Shown: piece by piece, positions 16,815 to 24,500 of the stretch
Position numbering within the stretch: the stretch's first letter is position 1
How the letters are laid out: each line of letters opens with the position of its first letter
Origin: CAZCDS01 sp964497585
GTDB taxonomy: Bacteria; Desulfobacterota; Desulfomonilia; Desulfomonilales; Desulfomonilaceae
DNA length: 25,532 bases
Assembly: GCA_964497585.1 (NCBI GenBank)
Contig: CAZCDS010000084.1
Coordinates: 1 to 25,532, forward strand
Direction: 5' to 3'
The notes under the pieces: generated by a model
The model's database searches: none
Seen by the model: the letters and a program-made list of their open reading frames with translations, nothing else
What the model was told of the DNA's origin: nothing
Position numbers and translations under genes: made by a program

Positions 16815-17306
16815 CTATCCGTCTTTTCTCGACCAGTCGTACGGGATAGCGGGATCATGCGGATCCGTGCGGAACTCATCGGGATCCGACCGGTTGTACG
16901 GCTCCGTGGGCAAATTGATCACGTAGGCCTCGCACGCGGATACGCACTTCCATCCGTGGTGGACTTCCTTGGGAATCACGACAAGGCAGGGCTGATGCTC
17001 GCCCACGTAGATTTCGTTCACGAGACCCCTCGTGGGAGAGCCTTCCCGGTCGTCGTACAAGGCCACCTTTACCATGCCCTTGACGCAGGTGAAACAATCG
17101 GTCTGATTCCTGTGGTAATGCCATGCCTTGACGACTCCGGGATAGACGGTGCTGAGATAGACCTGTCCGAACCCCATGAAGAAGGGGTCGTCACACCTGA
17201 GGATCTCCATTAATCGTCCCCGCTCGTCAGGGATCACTCTCAGCGGGGTCACCACAACGCCGTTGATTAGACTGGAGTCCGGCGGTTTGAATTTCTTACC
17301 CTGCAT
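16815..17306 (-). CDS. dTDP-4-dehydrorhamnose 3,5-epimerase family protein (short RmlC-like)
   Basis: This is a cupin-fold sugar epimerase of 163 residues, slightly shorter than classic RmlC. The catalytic His motif is KAWHYHRNQTD (His63/His65). IPKEVHHGWKC carries the second conserved His region, and the late Tyr in LPTEPYNRSDPDEF (Tyr137) corresponds to the family's proton donor position. Family members in this shorter class often act on dTDP- or CDP-sugars, so true 3,5-epimerase activity is likely but not certain. AAGGAA sits just before the ATG at 17306. It lies eight bases after the thymidylyltransferase gene and 75 bases before rfbB on the same strand, forming one sugar-nucleotide unit. 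Confidence 0.9.
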   Translation of the reverse strand: MQGKKFKPPDSSLINGVVVTPLRVIPDERGRLMEILRCDDPFFMGFGQVYLSTVYPGVVKAWHYHRNQTDCFTCVKGMVKVALYDDREGSPTRGLVNEIYVGEHQPCLVVIPKEVHHGWKCVSACEAYVINLPTEPYNRSDPDEFRTDPHDPAIPYDWSRKDG

Positions 17307-17314
17307 GGTTCCTT

Positions 17315-18043
17315 TCAGACGTTGTTCGCGCCGCCCTGCGCGACGAGATTGGAGGCTCTCAGAAGCGAATCAAAGGTGCCGGCGTCTGTCCACCAGCCAT
17401 CGAGTTCGGCCCACGTCAGAGTGCCGTTCTCCAAATAAAGGTTATTCACGTCGGTTATTTCAAGTTCTCCCCGTTGCGAGGGGGTGAGAGTCTTGATGAA
17501 ATCAAAGACCTGCCGGTCGTACATGTAAATGCCGGTAACCGCGTACGAAGAGGGCGGGTCCTGGGGCTTCTCTACAATGCCGACGATTCTGTCTCCGTCG
17601 AAAACGGCCACCCCGAAGCGCTGTGGGTCGGGGACCTGCTTGAGGAGTAACTTGGCTCCGGTTCCCTCGCTTCGGTATTGTTCAACGGCTGCCCTGATGT
17701 TCTTCTCGATGATGTTGTCACCGAGAACGACACAGACCGGCCCTCCGGCCGCGTGATTCGCGGCAAGCGACAGCGCGTCCGCGATACCCCCTTCTCCTTC
17801 CTGATACGCATAGCTGATGTTGTCGAGCCCGTATTCCTTTCCGTTGCCGAGCAGCTTAAGGAAATCGCCGGGATTGTTTCCCCCGGTGACGAGCAAGATG
17901 TCTTTGATGCCAGCCTTGACCAGGCATTCAATCGGGTAGGTTACCATGGGCCGGTCGTACACAGGGAGCAAATGCTTGTTGGTAATCTTGGTCAGCGGGT
18001 AGAGCCGGGTCCCGAGTCCGCCCGCGAGGACGACACCTTTCAC
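17315..18043 (-). CDS. rfbA: Glucose-1-phosphate thymidylyltransferase (short RmlA-type nucleotidyltransferase)
   Basis: This enzyme makes dTDP-glucose from dTTP and glucose-1-phosphate, the first step of dTDP-sugar synthesis. With a GTG start at 18043 it has 242 residues. The start is preferred because GGAGG lies five bases upstream and the family N-terminus VKGVVLAGGLGTRLYPLT begins there; the frame is open to 18085. Visible motifs are KHLLPVYDRPMVTYPIECL, VLGDNIIEKN, DPQRFGVAVFDGDRIVGIVE, YAVTGIYMYD, GELEITDVNNLYL and GWWTDAGTFDSL. It lacks the C-terminal extension of the roughly 290-residue RmlA of enterobacteria, so it belongs to the shorter class. A different sugar-1-phosphate specificity remains possible. 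It is the first gene of the reverse-strand unit. Confidence 0.9.
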   Translation of the reverse strand: MKGVVLAGGLGTRLYPLTKITNKHLLPVYDRPMVTYPIECLVKAGIKDILLVTGGNNPGDFLKLLGNGKEYGLDNISYAYQEGEGGIADALSLAANHAAGGPVCVVLGDNIIEKNIRAAVEQYRSEGTGAKLLLKQVPDPQRFGVAVFDGDRIVGIVEKPQDPPSSYAVTGIYMYDRQVFDFIKTLTPSQRGELEITDVNNLYLENGTLTWAELDGWWTDAGTFDSLLRASNLVAQGGANNV

Positions 18044-18085
18044 CTCTTCCTCCAATAAGCGACGGTCCAGGGCTGATCGTACCAC

Positions 18086-18459
18086 TGTGCCGGATCACAG
18101 TCAAGGTAACGTGGCCGGGACTACTGGATGTTGCGCGCTGAGCCGACGTAAAATCTGTTGACTTTGGCCTGATGGTTGATAAAGTGATTGTTTATTCGGA
18201 TTTTCCGGGCAAAGCCGAACAAGTGAAGGGCGCGCGCAAATCCGACACTGGCGGAAGAGGGCGCGGGAGTAGGCCAGTAGTCCCAGGGCCGGCGGGGATG
18301 GCCGACAGGCTGACTCTTCGTAAGCCTCCCCGCGTGGGTGCTAGAGCGCGTCTGCAGTAACATCATCGAGCGAGAGGCAGGGCACGGCATTCATCCGGGC
18401 AGTTGATATCTCAGGTTCCCTGAGCCTTCACTCGGGATTGGCGGAAAGGATAGATCCTC
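18086..18459. other. Divergent intergenic region (rfbA-like / oadG-like)
   Basis: This region of about 370 bases separates the reverse-strand dTDP-sugar unit from the forward decarboxylase genes. Both promoters should lie here. An AT-rich patch at about 18147-18202, with TTGACT at 18158-18163, is the most promoter-like part. Frames in this stretch have no family resemblance. Confidence 0.45.
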
Positions 18460-18621
18460 ATGGAAAACCAAGTCCAATGGACGGAAGTGATCCACATTAT
18501 GGTGGCCGGGTTCGGGGCGGTATTCGTGATCATGGTCTTGCTGGCCGTCCTCACTTGGCTCATTGGCAAGGTCGTTCAGAAACTGGAAAAACCAAAAGAG
18601 GAAGATGGGACCGCCTCGTGA
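18460..18621 (+). CDS. OadG-like small membrane subunit of a Na+-pumping decarboxylase
   Basis: This 53-residue protein starts at the ATG at 18460 and has GGAAAGGA nine bases upstream. It has one membrane helix (IMVAGFGAVFVIMVLLAVLT) followed by a charged cytoplasmic tail (KVVQKLEKPKEEDG). Size, topology and position upstream of OadB fit the gamma (OadG/MmdD/GcdC-like) subunit, which holds the membrane complex together and in some enzymes binds Zn2+. The sequence is too short for certainty on its own; the context is the main support. It is separated from oadB by an unusually long 214-base spacer. Confidence 0.75.
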   Translation: MENQVQWTEVIHIMVAGFGAVFVIMVLLAVLTWLIGKVVQKLEKPKEEDGTAS

Positions 18622-18723
18622 TCTGTGCGTATGCACTGAATCGGTTCCGGAAGGCGGAGGCGCATGAGTGGCGTCTGGCCGGAGGATCCTCTCGACTGCA
18701 AACCAGAAAGGATAGGAGTCACC

Positions 18724-18814
18724 CCTTCCACCGGTTAGGCGCCCCTTGGACGACCGCTTGAGGGCTTCTCGCGCTTTCAGCGGCCGGGAGCCCACAGCAG
18801 CCTCCGGTGGAAGG
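18724..18814 (+). promoter_or_regulatory. Structured spacer between oadG-like and oadB (11-bp inverted repeat)
   Basis: CCTTCCACCGG at 18724-18734 is the exact reverse complement of CCGGTGGAAGG at 18804-18814. In RNA this would close a domain of about 90 bases. A smaller inner pair, CCGCT (about 18752) with AGCGG (about 18779), could form a second stem. The outer stem ends 21 bases before the oadB start codon, so it may influence oadB translation or processing between the two cistrons. No T-run follows, so it is not a simple terminator. I do not recognise it as a known riboswitch class. Confidence 0.45.
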
Positions 18815-18835
18815 ATTAGGTAGGAGCTGGGCAAG

Positions 18836-19972
18836 ATGTTTCTAGGAATACAGACGGGAATATCCGCGTTGTCGGTAGGTAACCTGGTAATGCTCCTGAT
18901 CGGCCTGGGGTTCATCTATCTGGCGATCAAAAAGGAGTGGGAACCCTATGAACTGCTCCCCATAGGAGCGGGAATGATCCTTGCCAACCTGCCGATCACC
19001 GGCCTGATGACCGAACCGGTGGCGGGCCAGGCAATGGGGCAGGCGGGGGTCCTGGGAATCATTCTCAAGTACGGGCTTTACCAGTGGCCTATCCTCCCGC
19101 AGTTCATCTTCTTCTGCATTGGAGCCCTGACCGATTTCGGCCCACTCATCGCCAATCCGAAGGCGTTTGTGCTCGGAGCGGCCGCGCAAATCGGGATCTA
19201 CACATCGTTTCTCGGCGCGATCCTGCTCGGTTTTGGCATTCCCGAGGCCTGCTCCATCGGTATCATAGGTGGTGCAGACGGACCCACCACGATCTTTACC
19301 ACGGCATTGCTGGCTCCGGAAATCCTCGGCATAACCGCCACGGCCGCGTACAGCTACATGGCCATGGTTGCCATTATTCAGCCCCCAATTATCCGTGCTC
19401 TTATTTCCAAGGAGCAGAGGAAGATCCTGATGCAGCCGCAACTGCGGCCCGTATCGAAATTGGAGAAGATCATCTTCCCCCTGATCACCATGTTCGTTGT
19501 GATCCTACTCATTCCACGATCTGCTCCACTCGTGGGGATGCTCATGCTCGGGAATCTCTTTAGAGAGAGCGGCGTTGTGGAAAGGCTCTCAAAGACGGCC
19601 CAGAACGATTTCATCAATATCATCACGATATTGTTGATGCTCGGCATCGGCGCGTCCATGCCTTCGGAAAAGGTGCTACAGATACGGACTCTTATGGTGC
19701 TGGGACTCGGACTTTTCGCCTTTGCCATGGGGACCGTCGGAGGGGTCGTGCTGGGGCTGATCATGTCCAAGCTTTCCAAGGAGCCTTTCAATCCCATGCT
19801 CGGGGCGTGTGGGGTGTCCGCGGTTCCCATGAGCGCCCGGATAGTCCAGCACATGGGAATGAAGGAGAATCCCCGCAACTATTTGCTCATGCACGCGATG
19901 GGCCCGAATGTGGCGGGCGTCATAGGTTCTGCGGTCGCCGGCGGCTACTTCCTTGGACTCCTGATCAAGTGA
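18836..19972 (+). CDS. oadB: Sodium ion-translocating decarboxylase beta subunit
   Basis: OadB/GcdB/MmdB is the membrane subunit that decarboxylates carboxybiotin and pumps Na+ outward, saving decarboxylation energy as a sodium gradient. It has 378 residues, normal for the family. It carries many hydrophobic helices and the conserved blocks WEPYELLPIGAGMILANLP, FCIGALTDFGPLIANP (Asp100) and SIGIIGGADGPTTIFTT (Asp148, matching the essential Asp of the Na+ site in characterised OadB). QPPIIRALISKEQRKI, GASMPSEKVL and AMGPNVAGVIGSAVAGGYFL follow. The start at 18836 is supplied by TAGGAGC upstream. The matching carboxyltransferase (alpha) subunit is not in the window. The true substrate (oxaloacetate, methylmalonyl-CoA or glutaconyl-CoA) therefore stays open. 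Confidence 0.95.
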   Translation: MFLGIQTGISALSVGNLVMLLIGLGFIYLAIKKEWEPYELLPIGAGMILANLPITGLMTEPVAGQAMGQAGVLGIILKYGLYQWPILPQFIFFCIGALTDFGPLIANPKAFVLGAAAQIGIYTSFLGAILLGFGIPEACSIGIIGGADGPTTIFTTALLAPEILGITATAAYSYMAMVAIIQPPIIRALISKEQRKILMQPQLRPVSKLEKIIFPLITMFVVILLIPRSAPLVGMLMLGNLFRESGVVERLSKTAQNDFINIITILLMLGIGASMPSEKVLQIRTLMVLGLGLFAFAMGTVGGVVLGLIMSKLSKEPFNPMLGACGVSAVPMSARIVQHMGMKENPRNYLLMHAMGPNVAGVIGSAVAGGYFLGLLIK

Positions 19973-20016
19973 GGCTCATCCCGAGAGATGGGGGGAGTCT
20001 TATCCATTGGCTCGCA

Positions 20017-20042
20017 AGGTGAACAACACGCATGGTTCACCT
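20017..20042 (+). terminator. Stem-loop downstream of oadB (possible terminator or binding site)
   Basis: AGGTGAAC (20017-20024) and GTTCACCT (20035-20042) pair perfectly over eight bases with a ten-base loop, 45 bases after the oadB stop. There is no T-run after it, so it may be a Rho-assisted 3' end or mRNA-stabilising hairpin, or an operator-like palindrome. The rest of the 345-base gap up to 20317 shows nothing recognisable. Confidence 0.4.
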
Positions 20043-20317
20043 ATGTGAAGATGATTGCAGATTCACTTGAGAAAATGGCAAGCGGGGCTGAGGACGCGGC
20101 TATCCGTTGACTTGTATTCCAAACTGCGCTAATTGAAGTCAGGGAGGCTTGAGGCGGACGTCGACGGCTCTGTGCTGGAGCGCGCCGTGAAAGAGCTGTG
20201 ACGTTCTTAGCCGCCCGAAGGGCGACCCCGCAAGGCCGCGGTCGAACGGATCTTTCGAATTGATCGTTGTGAGGCTTTCCCGCTGGGGTATCGGCCGGGA
20301 AGGCGATCCGTTATTCG

Positions 20318-22216
20318 GTGCCCAATCCTTTCCGAGGGGTGATGATCCACCTAGACGCAGAGACGCTCTTAGAGTGCTTCCCTGAGGGAGCTGCCCTGAT
20401 CGGCCCCCACAAGAAAATTCTGCGGTTAAATTCTCGCTTGGCCAAATCGATCAATATGGATAGGGGGGGACTTTGCTACGAGGACCTAGCTGGTCTGAGC
20501 GGACCATGTCCTTTCTGTCCCCTTGAAGAGATCCTCGCTGGCAGGGCCGAGCCGGTCCTGGACGCGCTGTACGAGAGGCGGGGAAGTAACTATTGCGTGT
20601 CGGTGCGCCACATCCAGGATGAGGTCGAAGGAAATTGCGTGCTGGAGACGATCCGATCTCTCGGCCCGGGGCCGCGCTCCGTGGCGAAGTCAGAGCAGCC
20701 TCAGTCGCCCGGGGAATGCGCGATGGATGTGTGCCGTCTTCTGCTCAGCGTTCCAAGAGAACAGGCTGACGCCGAATCCTTCGACAGGGTGATGGTGAAA
20801 ATCGTGGAGTCCCTGAAGGCGACACTCGGCGAGAATGACGACCTCAAGCTCTGGGTGGAATTGGATGACAAAATCTATGGCGCCCCTACGGGAGCGACGG
20901 AACCCCCCAGTGTCCTTCACGCGGATATTGTCGTTTCCAACGAGGCAACGGGACGTCTGTGTGTAGCGGTCCCGCAACCGTCCGCTCTTCCGCGGGAAGC
21001 CGTGGATTTTCTCAAGGCCGCGGCTGATATGATAGCCCGTCAGTTGGAATTCTCACGTGAGTGGCAGGCGCTCAGCAAATCGGAAGGGCGTTACAGGAAG
21101 CTCGCCGGAAACCTGGCCAAGGAGATGTGGAGCCGTACGGAGGCGCTTGCCAAGGAGACAAGTTATCTAGAAGGGATACTCAGATCGTCCGATGATATGA
21201 TTATCACAACGGACCTCGACTCACGCATCGTGGAATTCAACCCAGGCGCGGAGAAAATTCTCGGGTACGACGCGGACGAGGTTCAGGGACTTCCGATCTC
21301 AGATTTGTGGGAGCACGCGGAAGAGCGAGAACAGATTCTGGCGAAGGTCCGGACCTGCGGAGGGGTTCGCAATTACGTAACCCGACTTAAGACCAAGTCA
21401 GGGGAATTCCGTGACATTTCACTGACCTTGTCCGTCCTCAAAGATGGGGAGGGGGTTACCCACGGCACTATCGGTATCAGCAAGGACATCACTTCGGAGA
21501 AGGCGATCATAGAAGAATTGGAGCGGCTCAACCGGAACTACCGGGAGACGATACACTTCATCAGCCATGAATCCAAGAACGCCCTCATCGTGATCAGCGG
21601 GTTCGTCGACCGGCTGCTCAGGACCGAGACGGACCGGGACAGACGAGAGCAGCTCCGCATGGTATATCACCACTCCAAGTTTCTCGAAGCCATGAGCAAG
21701 GACTTCCTCGTCATGGCCGAGCTGGACCACGGAGAACTCCGACCGCGCAAGAAGCTGATAGGCGATTTCTACCGGCAGGTCATCTACCCTGCCATGGTCG
21801 GGCTGAAGGAGCGTTACCCCGATTCATTCGACACGTACGATACGAGCATGGGCGGAGTCGGGGCTGTGCAACTTCATGGCGACGCCGGTCTGCTCGAGAT
21901 CGTATACCGCAATCTTTTCGGCAACGCGCTCAAGTACCGCCACCCGGACGGAAACATCTCGTACGGAGTGTCTGAACAACCTGATGCCTATATCTTCAAC
22001 GTCTGGAACCAGGGGCCCGGCGTGGCTCCCGATCAAGTAGAGAGGATCTTCGAGAAGTTCTACCGGGGTGATGACGAGCATACCAAGAACAAGAAAGGGA
22101 CCGGTCTTGGACTGTATAATATCCGTCGGATCATCGAGGCCCATGGGGGACGCATTTGGTGCGAGGCCCGACCAGGAGAATGGGTGAATTTCCTCTTCAT
22201 CCTCCCCAAGGAATGA
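20318..22216 (+). CDS. PAS-domain sensor histidine kinase with Cys-rich N-terminal motif
   Basis: A probably cytoplasmic sensor kinase of 632 residues; no membrane helix is evident. Residues 12-115 form a PAS-like domain with Cys53, Cys64 and Cys67 in a C-x10-CPFCP arrangement that could bind metal, Fe-S or sense redox. Residues 135-245 look GAF-like. A second PAS domain spans about 283-395 (DDMIITTDLDSRIVEFNPGA, then DITSEKA). The phospho-acceptor His417 lies in IHFISHESKNALIVISGFVD. The ATPase domain has the N-box NLFGNALKYRHPDG and KKGTGLGLYNIRRIIEAHGG. The start is uncertain: GTG at 20318 is the longest, and ATG at 20342 follows GAGGGG very closely. No response regulator gene is adjacent, so its partner is elsewhere. 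Confidence 0.88.
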   Translation: MPNPFRGVMIHLDAETLLECFPEGAALIGPHKKILRLNSRLAKSINMDRGGLCYEDLAGLSGPCPFCPLEEILAGRAEPVLDALYERRGSNYCVSVRHIQDEVEGNCVLETIRSLGPGPRSVAKSEQPQSPGECAMDVCRLLLSVPREQADAESFDRVMVKIVESLKATLGENDDLKLWVELDDKIYGAPTGATEPPSVLHADIVVSNEATGRLCVAVPQPSALPREAVDFLKAAADMIARQLEFSREWQALSKSEGRYRKLAGNLAKEMWSRTEALAKETSYLEGILRSSDDMIITTDLDSRIVEFNPGAEKILGYDADEVQGLPISDLWEHAEEREQILAKVRTCGGVRNYVTRLKTKSGEFRDISLTLSVLKDGEGVTHGTIGISKDITSEKAIIEELERLNRNYRETIHFISHESKNALIVISGFVDRLLRTETDRDRREQLRMVYHHSKFLEAMSKDFLVMAELDHGELRPRKKLIGDFYRQVIYPAMVGLKERYPDSFDTYDTSMGGVGAVQLHGDAGLLEIVYRNLFGNALKYRHPDGNISYGVSEQPDAYIFNVWNQGPGVAPDQVERIFEKFYRGDDEHTKNKKGTGLGLYNIRRIIEAHGGRIWCEARPGEWVNFLFILPKE

Positions 22217-22366
22217 TCCTCGCAGCCCACTCGGACGACATCGCGAACGGAATATTCGCCCCCCGAGACGCGAACAATACGGGAAATTCCCGCCACAAAG
22301 GCACACGGAGCCCTGACCTCTCACATCTCTCGAACAGTCTTGAGGCAGATTGTCCTCGTGAGTTCA
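22217..22366. other. Convergent gap with two small palindromes
   Basis: The sensor kinase and the carboxypeptidase genes converge here. GCGAA (22243-22247) can pair with TTCGC (22255-22259), and CGGGAAATTCCCG at 22280-22292 is a perfect palindrome. Either might contribute to ending transcripts from both sides, but neither has a T-run, so no terminator is claimed. Confidence 0.35.
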
Positions 22367-23485
22367 TCAATATATCGAGGAGAATAAGCGTAACGGTGGC
22401 GTCGGTCCGTCTGCTGCGATTTTCCGCCTCAGGACGGTCCTGTGCCGTTCTTTTCGGGACGGGGCCTTGACGCGGGGATGACCGCTCTTTTGCATGGCCA
22501 TCCGATAGACGAGACGAGTGTCGCGGAAATGATCCGGACTCCCGAGCACAACGATGAGAAAGACCTTGCGGCCTTTTCTGAACTTGCTTGCTAGGCAGTG
22601 GCCCGCGCGGTTGGTGTAACCGGTCTTTCCACCGACAATCGGGAGCCTGTCACGAAGGAGTTTGTTCGTGTTTCGAACCGTATAGTGCCGGCCCGACCGC
22701 CTGCCCCTCATGACGTACTTTCTCTTCAGACAGATCGACCGGATCGTCCTGTTGGAAAAGGCCGTTCGTGCAATCCGCGCGATTTCCCGTGCGGTAGAGA
22801 CGTTAGATTTGACCTTGACCTTGGTCTTGCCATGCTTCCTTACCACCCATTTGCGATCCAGCCCGCTCGGCGTGTAGAAGAAAGTGTGGCGCGTCCCGAG
22901 AGATTTCGCTTTTCTATTCATAGACCGAAGGAATTTGTCTTTTCCTCCCGGAAAAGCGCAGGCCAGCGTTTCCGCGCAATCGTTCGCAGATCCGATGAGC
23001 ATGCCGTGAAGAAGATCCCTGACAGTCAGTCGGTCACCGGGCCTCAGTCCCGCCCGCGATTTGGGGACCATCCTTACGTGCTTCGGGACAAGGACCCTAT
23101 GATTCAGGGACATGTGATCGAGGACCACGAGCGCGGTAATGAGCTTAGTCAGGCTTGCCACGGGGAGCTGTCGGTCCGCGTTGCGCGCCATGAGCGTGCG
23201 CTTGCTTGCGAGGTCCACGCAGTACACGGCCTTGGCCTGCACTCCTCGGCTTCGTTCTTTGTGGCTTCTCTTGTGCTTGACCGTCTTCTTCGAACTGTGC
23301 CTAGCGCTTTTCTGAAGATTCTTGTTGACGGTCTTGTGCTTCACCGGCCTTTTCTGGGCGATCCAGGCCTCTGAGTAGCGCGCTTCCGTCTGCGAAGGGA
23401 TCATCCATGTTGCAATGAGAAGCCCACACAGAAAGGTGAAGGCCAAAGGGAGAGTAGGCACGAGAGCGGATCGAGATTTCTGCAT
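22367..23485 (-). CDS. D-alanyl-D-alanine carboxypeptidase, DacA/PBP5-type serine peptidase
   Basis: This exported penicillin-binding protein trims the terminal D-Ala of peptidoglycan peptides. With the ATG at 23485 it has 372 residues. The frame is open to an ATG at 23542 that lacks a ribosome site, while AAGGAAG lies 13 bases before the inner one. A signal peptide (PTLPLAFTFLCGLLIATWMI) is followed by a strongly basic Lys/His/Ser-rich linker (about residues 42-80). The catalytic domain has the three hallmark motifs: SLTK (Ser111, Lys114), SAN (166-168) and KTG (287-289, in VGGKTGYTNRAGH). It lacks the C-terminal beta domain and amphipathic anchor of full PBP5, as in short DacA/PBP7-like enzymes. 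It ends with a basic tail. Confidence 0.93.
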   Translation of the reverse strand: MQKSRSALVPTLPLAFTFLCGLLIATWMIPSQTEARYSEAWIAQKRPVKHKTVNKNLQKSARHSSKKTVKHKRSHKERSRGVQAKAVYCVDLASKRTLMARNADRQLPVASLTKLITALVVLDHMSLNHRVLVPKHVRMVPKSRAGLRPGDRLTVRDLLHGMLIGSANDCAETLACAFPGGKDKFLRSMNRKAKSLGTRHTFFYTPSGLDRKWVVRKHGKTKVKVKSNVSTAREIARIARTAFSNRTIRSICLKRKYVMRGRRSGRHYTVRNTNKLLRDRLPIVGGKTGYTNRAGHCLASKFRKGRKVFLIVVLGSPDHFRDTRLVYRMAMQKSGHPRVKAPSRKERHRTVLRRKIAADGPTPPLRLFSSIY

Positions 23486-23796
23486 TAGCTGGCTTCGACT
23501 TCCTTTTCGGGGGTTAGGGGTCTTTTTATCTATTAAATTCATTGTTTAATTAAATACTCTATAACACAGTTCGATCTCTTTGGGAAGTTATTTTTCTTGC
23601 ACCCCGATTTCCCAGGCAAAGCATCGAGGACCGAACCGATGCCCGCGCGGGAGTGGACGCGGAACCGACAACAAGGTCTCTCGGAGGAAGTGGTTCCCCC
23701 TACACACAAGCCGGAGTCGGGTCGGCACGCGACCGACGCCTCGTTGGAAAGCTCAGGGAATCTCTCGGCATTTCTGAACAAATTCTTCTTAGCGCC

Positions 23797-23824
23797 TTGT
23801 CGAGACCGTCCAAAATGGTATATT
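23797..23824 (+). promoter_or_regulatory. Candidate promoter of the small unknown gene
   Basis: TTGTCG (23797-23802) and TATATT (23819-23824) are spaced by 16 bases and point toward the gene starting at 23969, which would leave a leader of about 135 bases. The match to the sigma70 consensus is moderate. The rest of the 480-base divergent gap (23486-23968) holds a strongly AT-rich patch at 23535-23575 that is probably the promoter region of the carboxypeptidase gene. Confidence 0.4.
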
Positions 23825-23968
23825 CTGGGGTTGATCAAAGGAGCCGGTTGTCGAGGATCCGGATGCTCACACACCCGAACCGATAAGCGATTTCGCCGCG
23901 GCTGCTGTCGTTTAAGCGAGGGCCCGCGTGGTCAGCATTCTTATTTCAGTGAAGGAGAAGAAATCACG

Positions 23969-24319
23969 ATGATCAGGGCTAGGGTCTGGTTTCGATGCGC
24001 GGCCATGTTCGACCCGGTCATGCCGATTCTCGTCAAGCCGGCTCTGATTGGGTGGAAGGGCAAGAAGCGGCAGGTAGACCTTACAATCGAAAGGGAGTTC
24101 ACCGGCCAAGAGCTCGTGAAGAGGATGAAAGGCTGGATAACCGTGGATCCGGGAAAAGCAGTGGATATCTTCGAGAGACACGGCCGCCTGAAGTGCTTTG
24201 ACGAGGGCGAACTAGTCGTCGAACTGGAAGACCAGGACAATCTCGGGGCTCTCCAAAGGGAACTGGCCGAGACCTTTGGCGACCAATGCGATGTGGAGCC
24301 GATTCCCAAAGGATCGTGA
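23969..24319 (+). CDS. Small protein of unknown function
   Basis: This 116-residue protein starts at the ATG at 23969, with GAAGGAG at 23951-23957 upstream. The frame is open back to 23597, but the extra N-terminal part has no protein-like character. The first 30 residues are moderately hydrophobic (FDPVMPILVKPALIGWKGKK). The remainder is charged and probably soluble (VDLTIEREFTGQELVKRMKG, then FDEGELVVELEDQDNLGALQ). No membrane helix or catalytic motif is obvious and I recognise no family. Codon choice looks like that of the neighbouring real genes. It lies just before tRNA-Arg on the same strand; the position does not suggest a role. Confidence 0.7.
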   Translation: MIRARVWFRCAAMFDPVMPILVKPALIGWKGKKRQVDLTIEREFTGQELVKRMKGWITVDPGKAVDIFERHGRLKCFDEGELVVELEDQDNLGALQRELAETFGDQCDVEPIPKGS

Positions 24320-24411
24320 CCTGCCGAGGAGCGCGGGAAAACCGTTGACTCCGCCGGTAGCTTGAACCTAAACTGCAACGATTCCGCAAGGCCGACCACC
24401 GCCGAGTTCGT

Positions 24412-24487
24412 GCCCCCGTAGCTCAGTGGATAGAGCGACGGATTCCTAATCCGCAGGTCGCAGGTTCGATCCCTGCCGGGGGTACCA
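24412..24487 (+). tRNA. tRNA-Arg (anticodon CCU)
   Basis: A complete cloverleaf of 76 bases with encoded CCA. The acceptor arm is GCCCCCG with CGGGGGT (one G-U pair). The D arm is GCTC...GAGC with loop AGTGGATA. The anticodon stem and loop are CGGA-TTCCTAA-TCCG, with anticodon CCT at positions 34-36, reading AGG. The T arm is GCAGG-TTCGATC-CCTGC. An integrase gene lies immediately downstream, so the 3' half of this tRNA is the probable attachment site of an integrated element; the tRNA itself is intact. Confidence 0.97.
24465..24487 (+). other. Probable attachment site core (att) at the tRNA-Arg 3' end
   Basis: Integrases placed next to a tRNA usually recombine at the T arm and acceptor end of that tRNA, leaving a direct repeat of this segment at the far end of the element. 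The inferred core is the tRNA 3' end from the T arm to CCA. The second copy would lie beyond the right edge of the window, so the exact length cannot be read here. Confidence 0.5.
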
Positions 24488-24500
24488 AAGAAAACCTAAG

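Noticed and set aside
18121..18390. A reverse frame in the rfbA/oadG divergent region
   Set aside because: Low-complexity Arg/Ser/Pro-rich translation and it fills a region expected to hold two promoters.
22598..23374. A 258-codon forward frame opposite the D,D-carboxypeptidase
   Set aside because: The reverse strand carries all three catalytic motifs of DacA; the forward translation has no domain.
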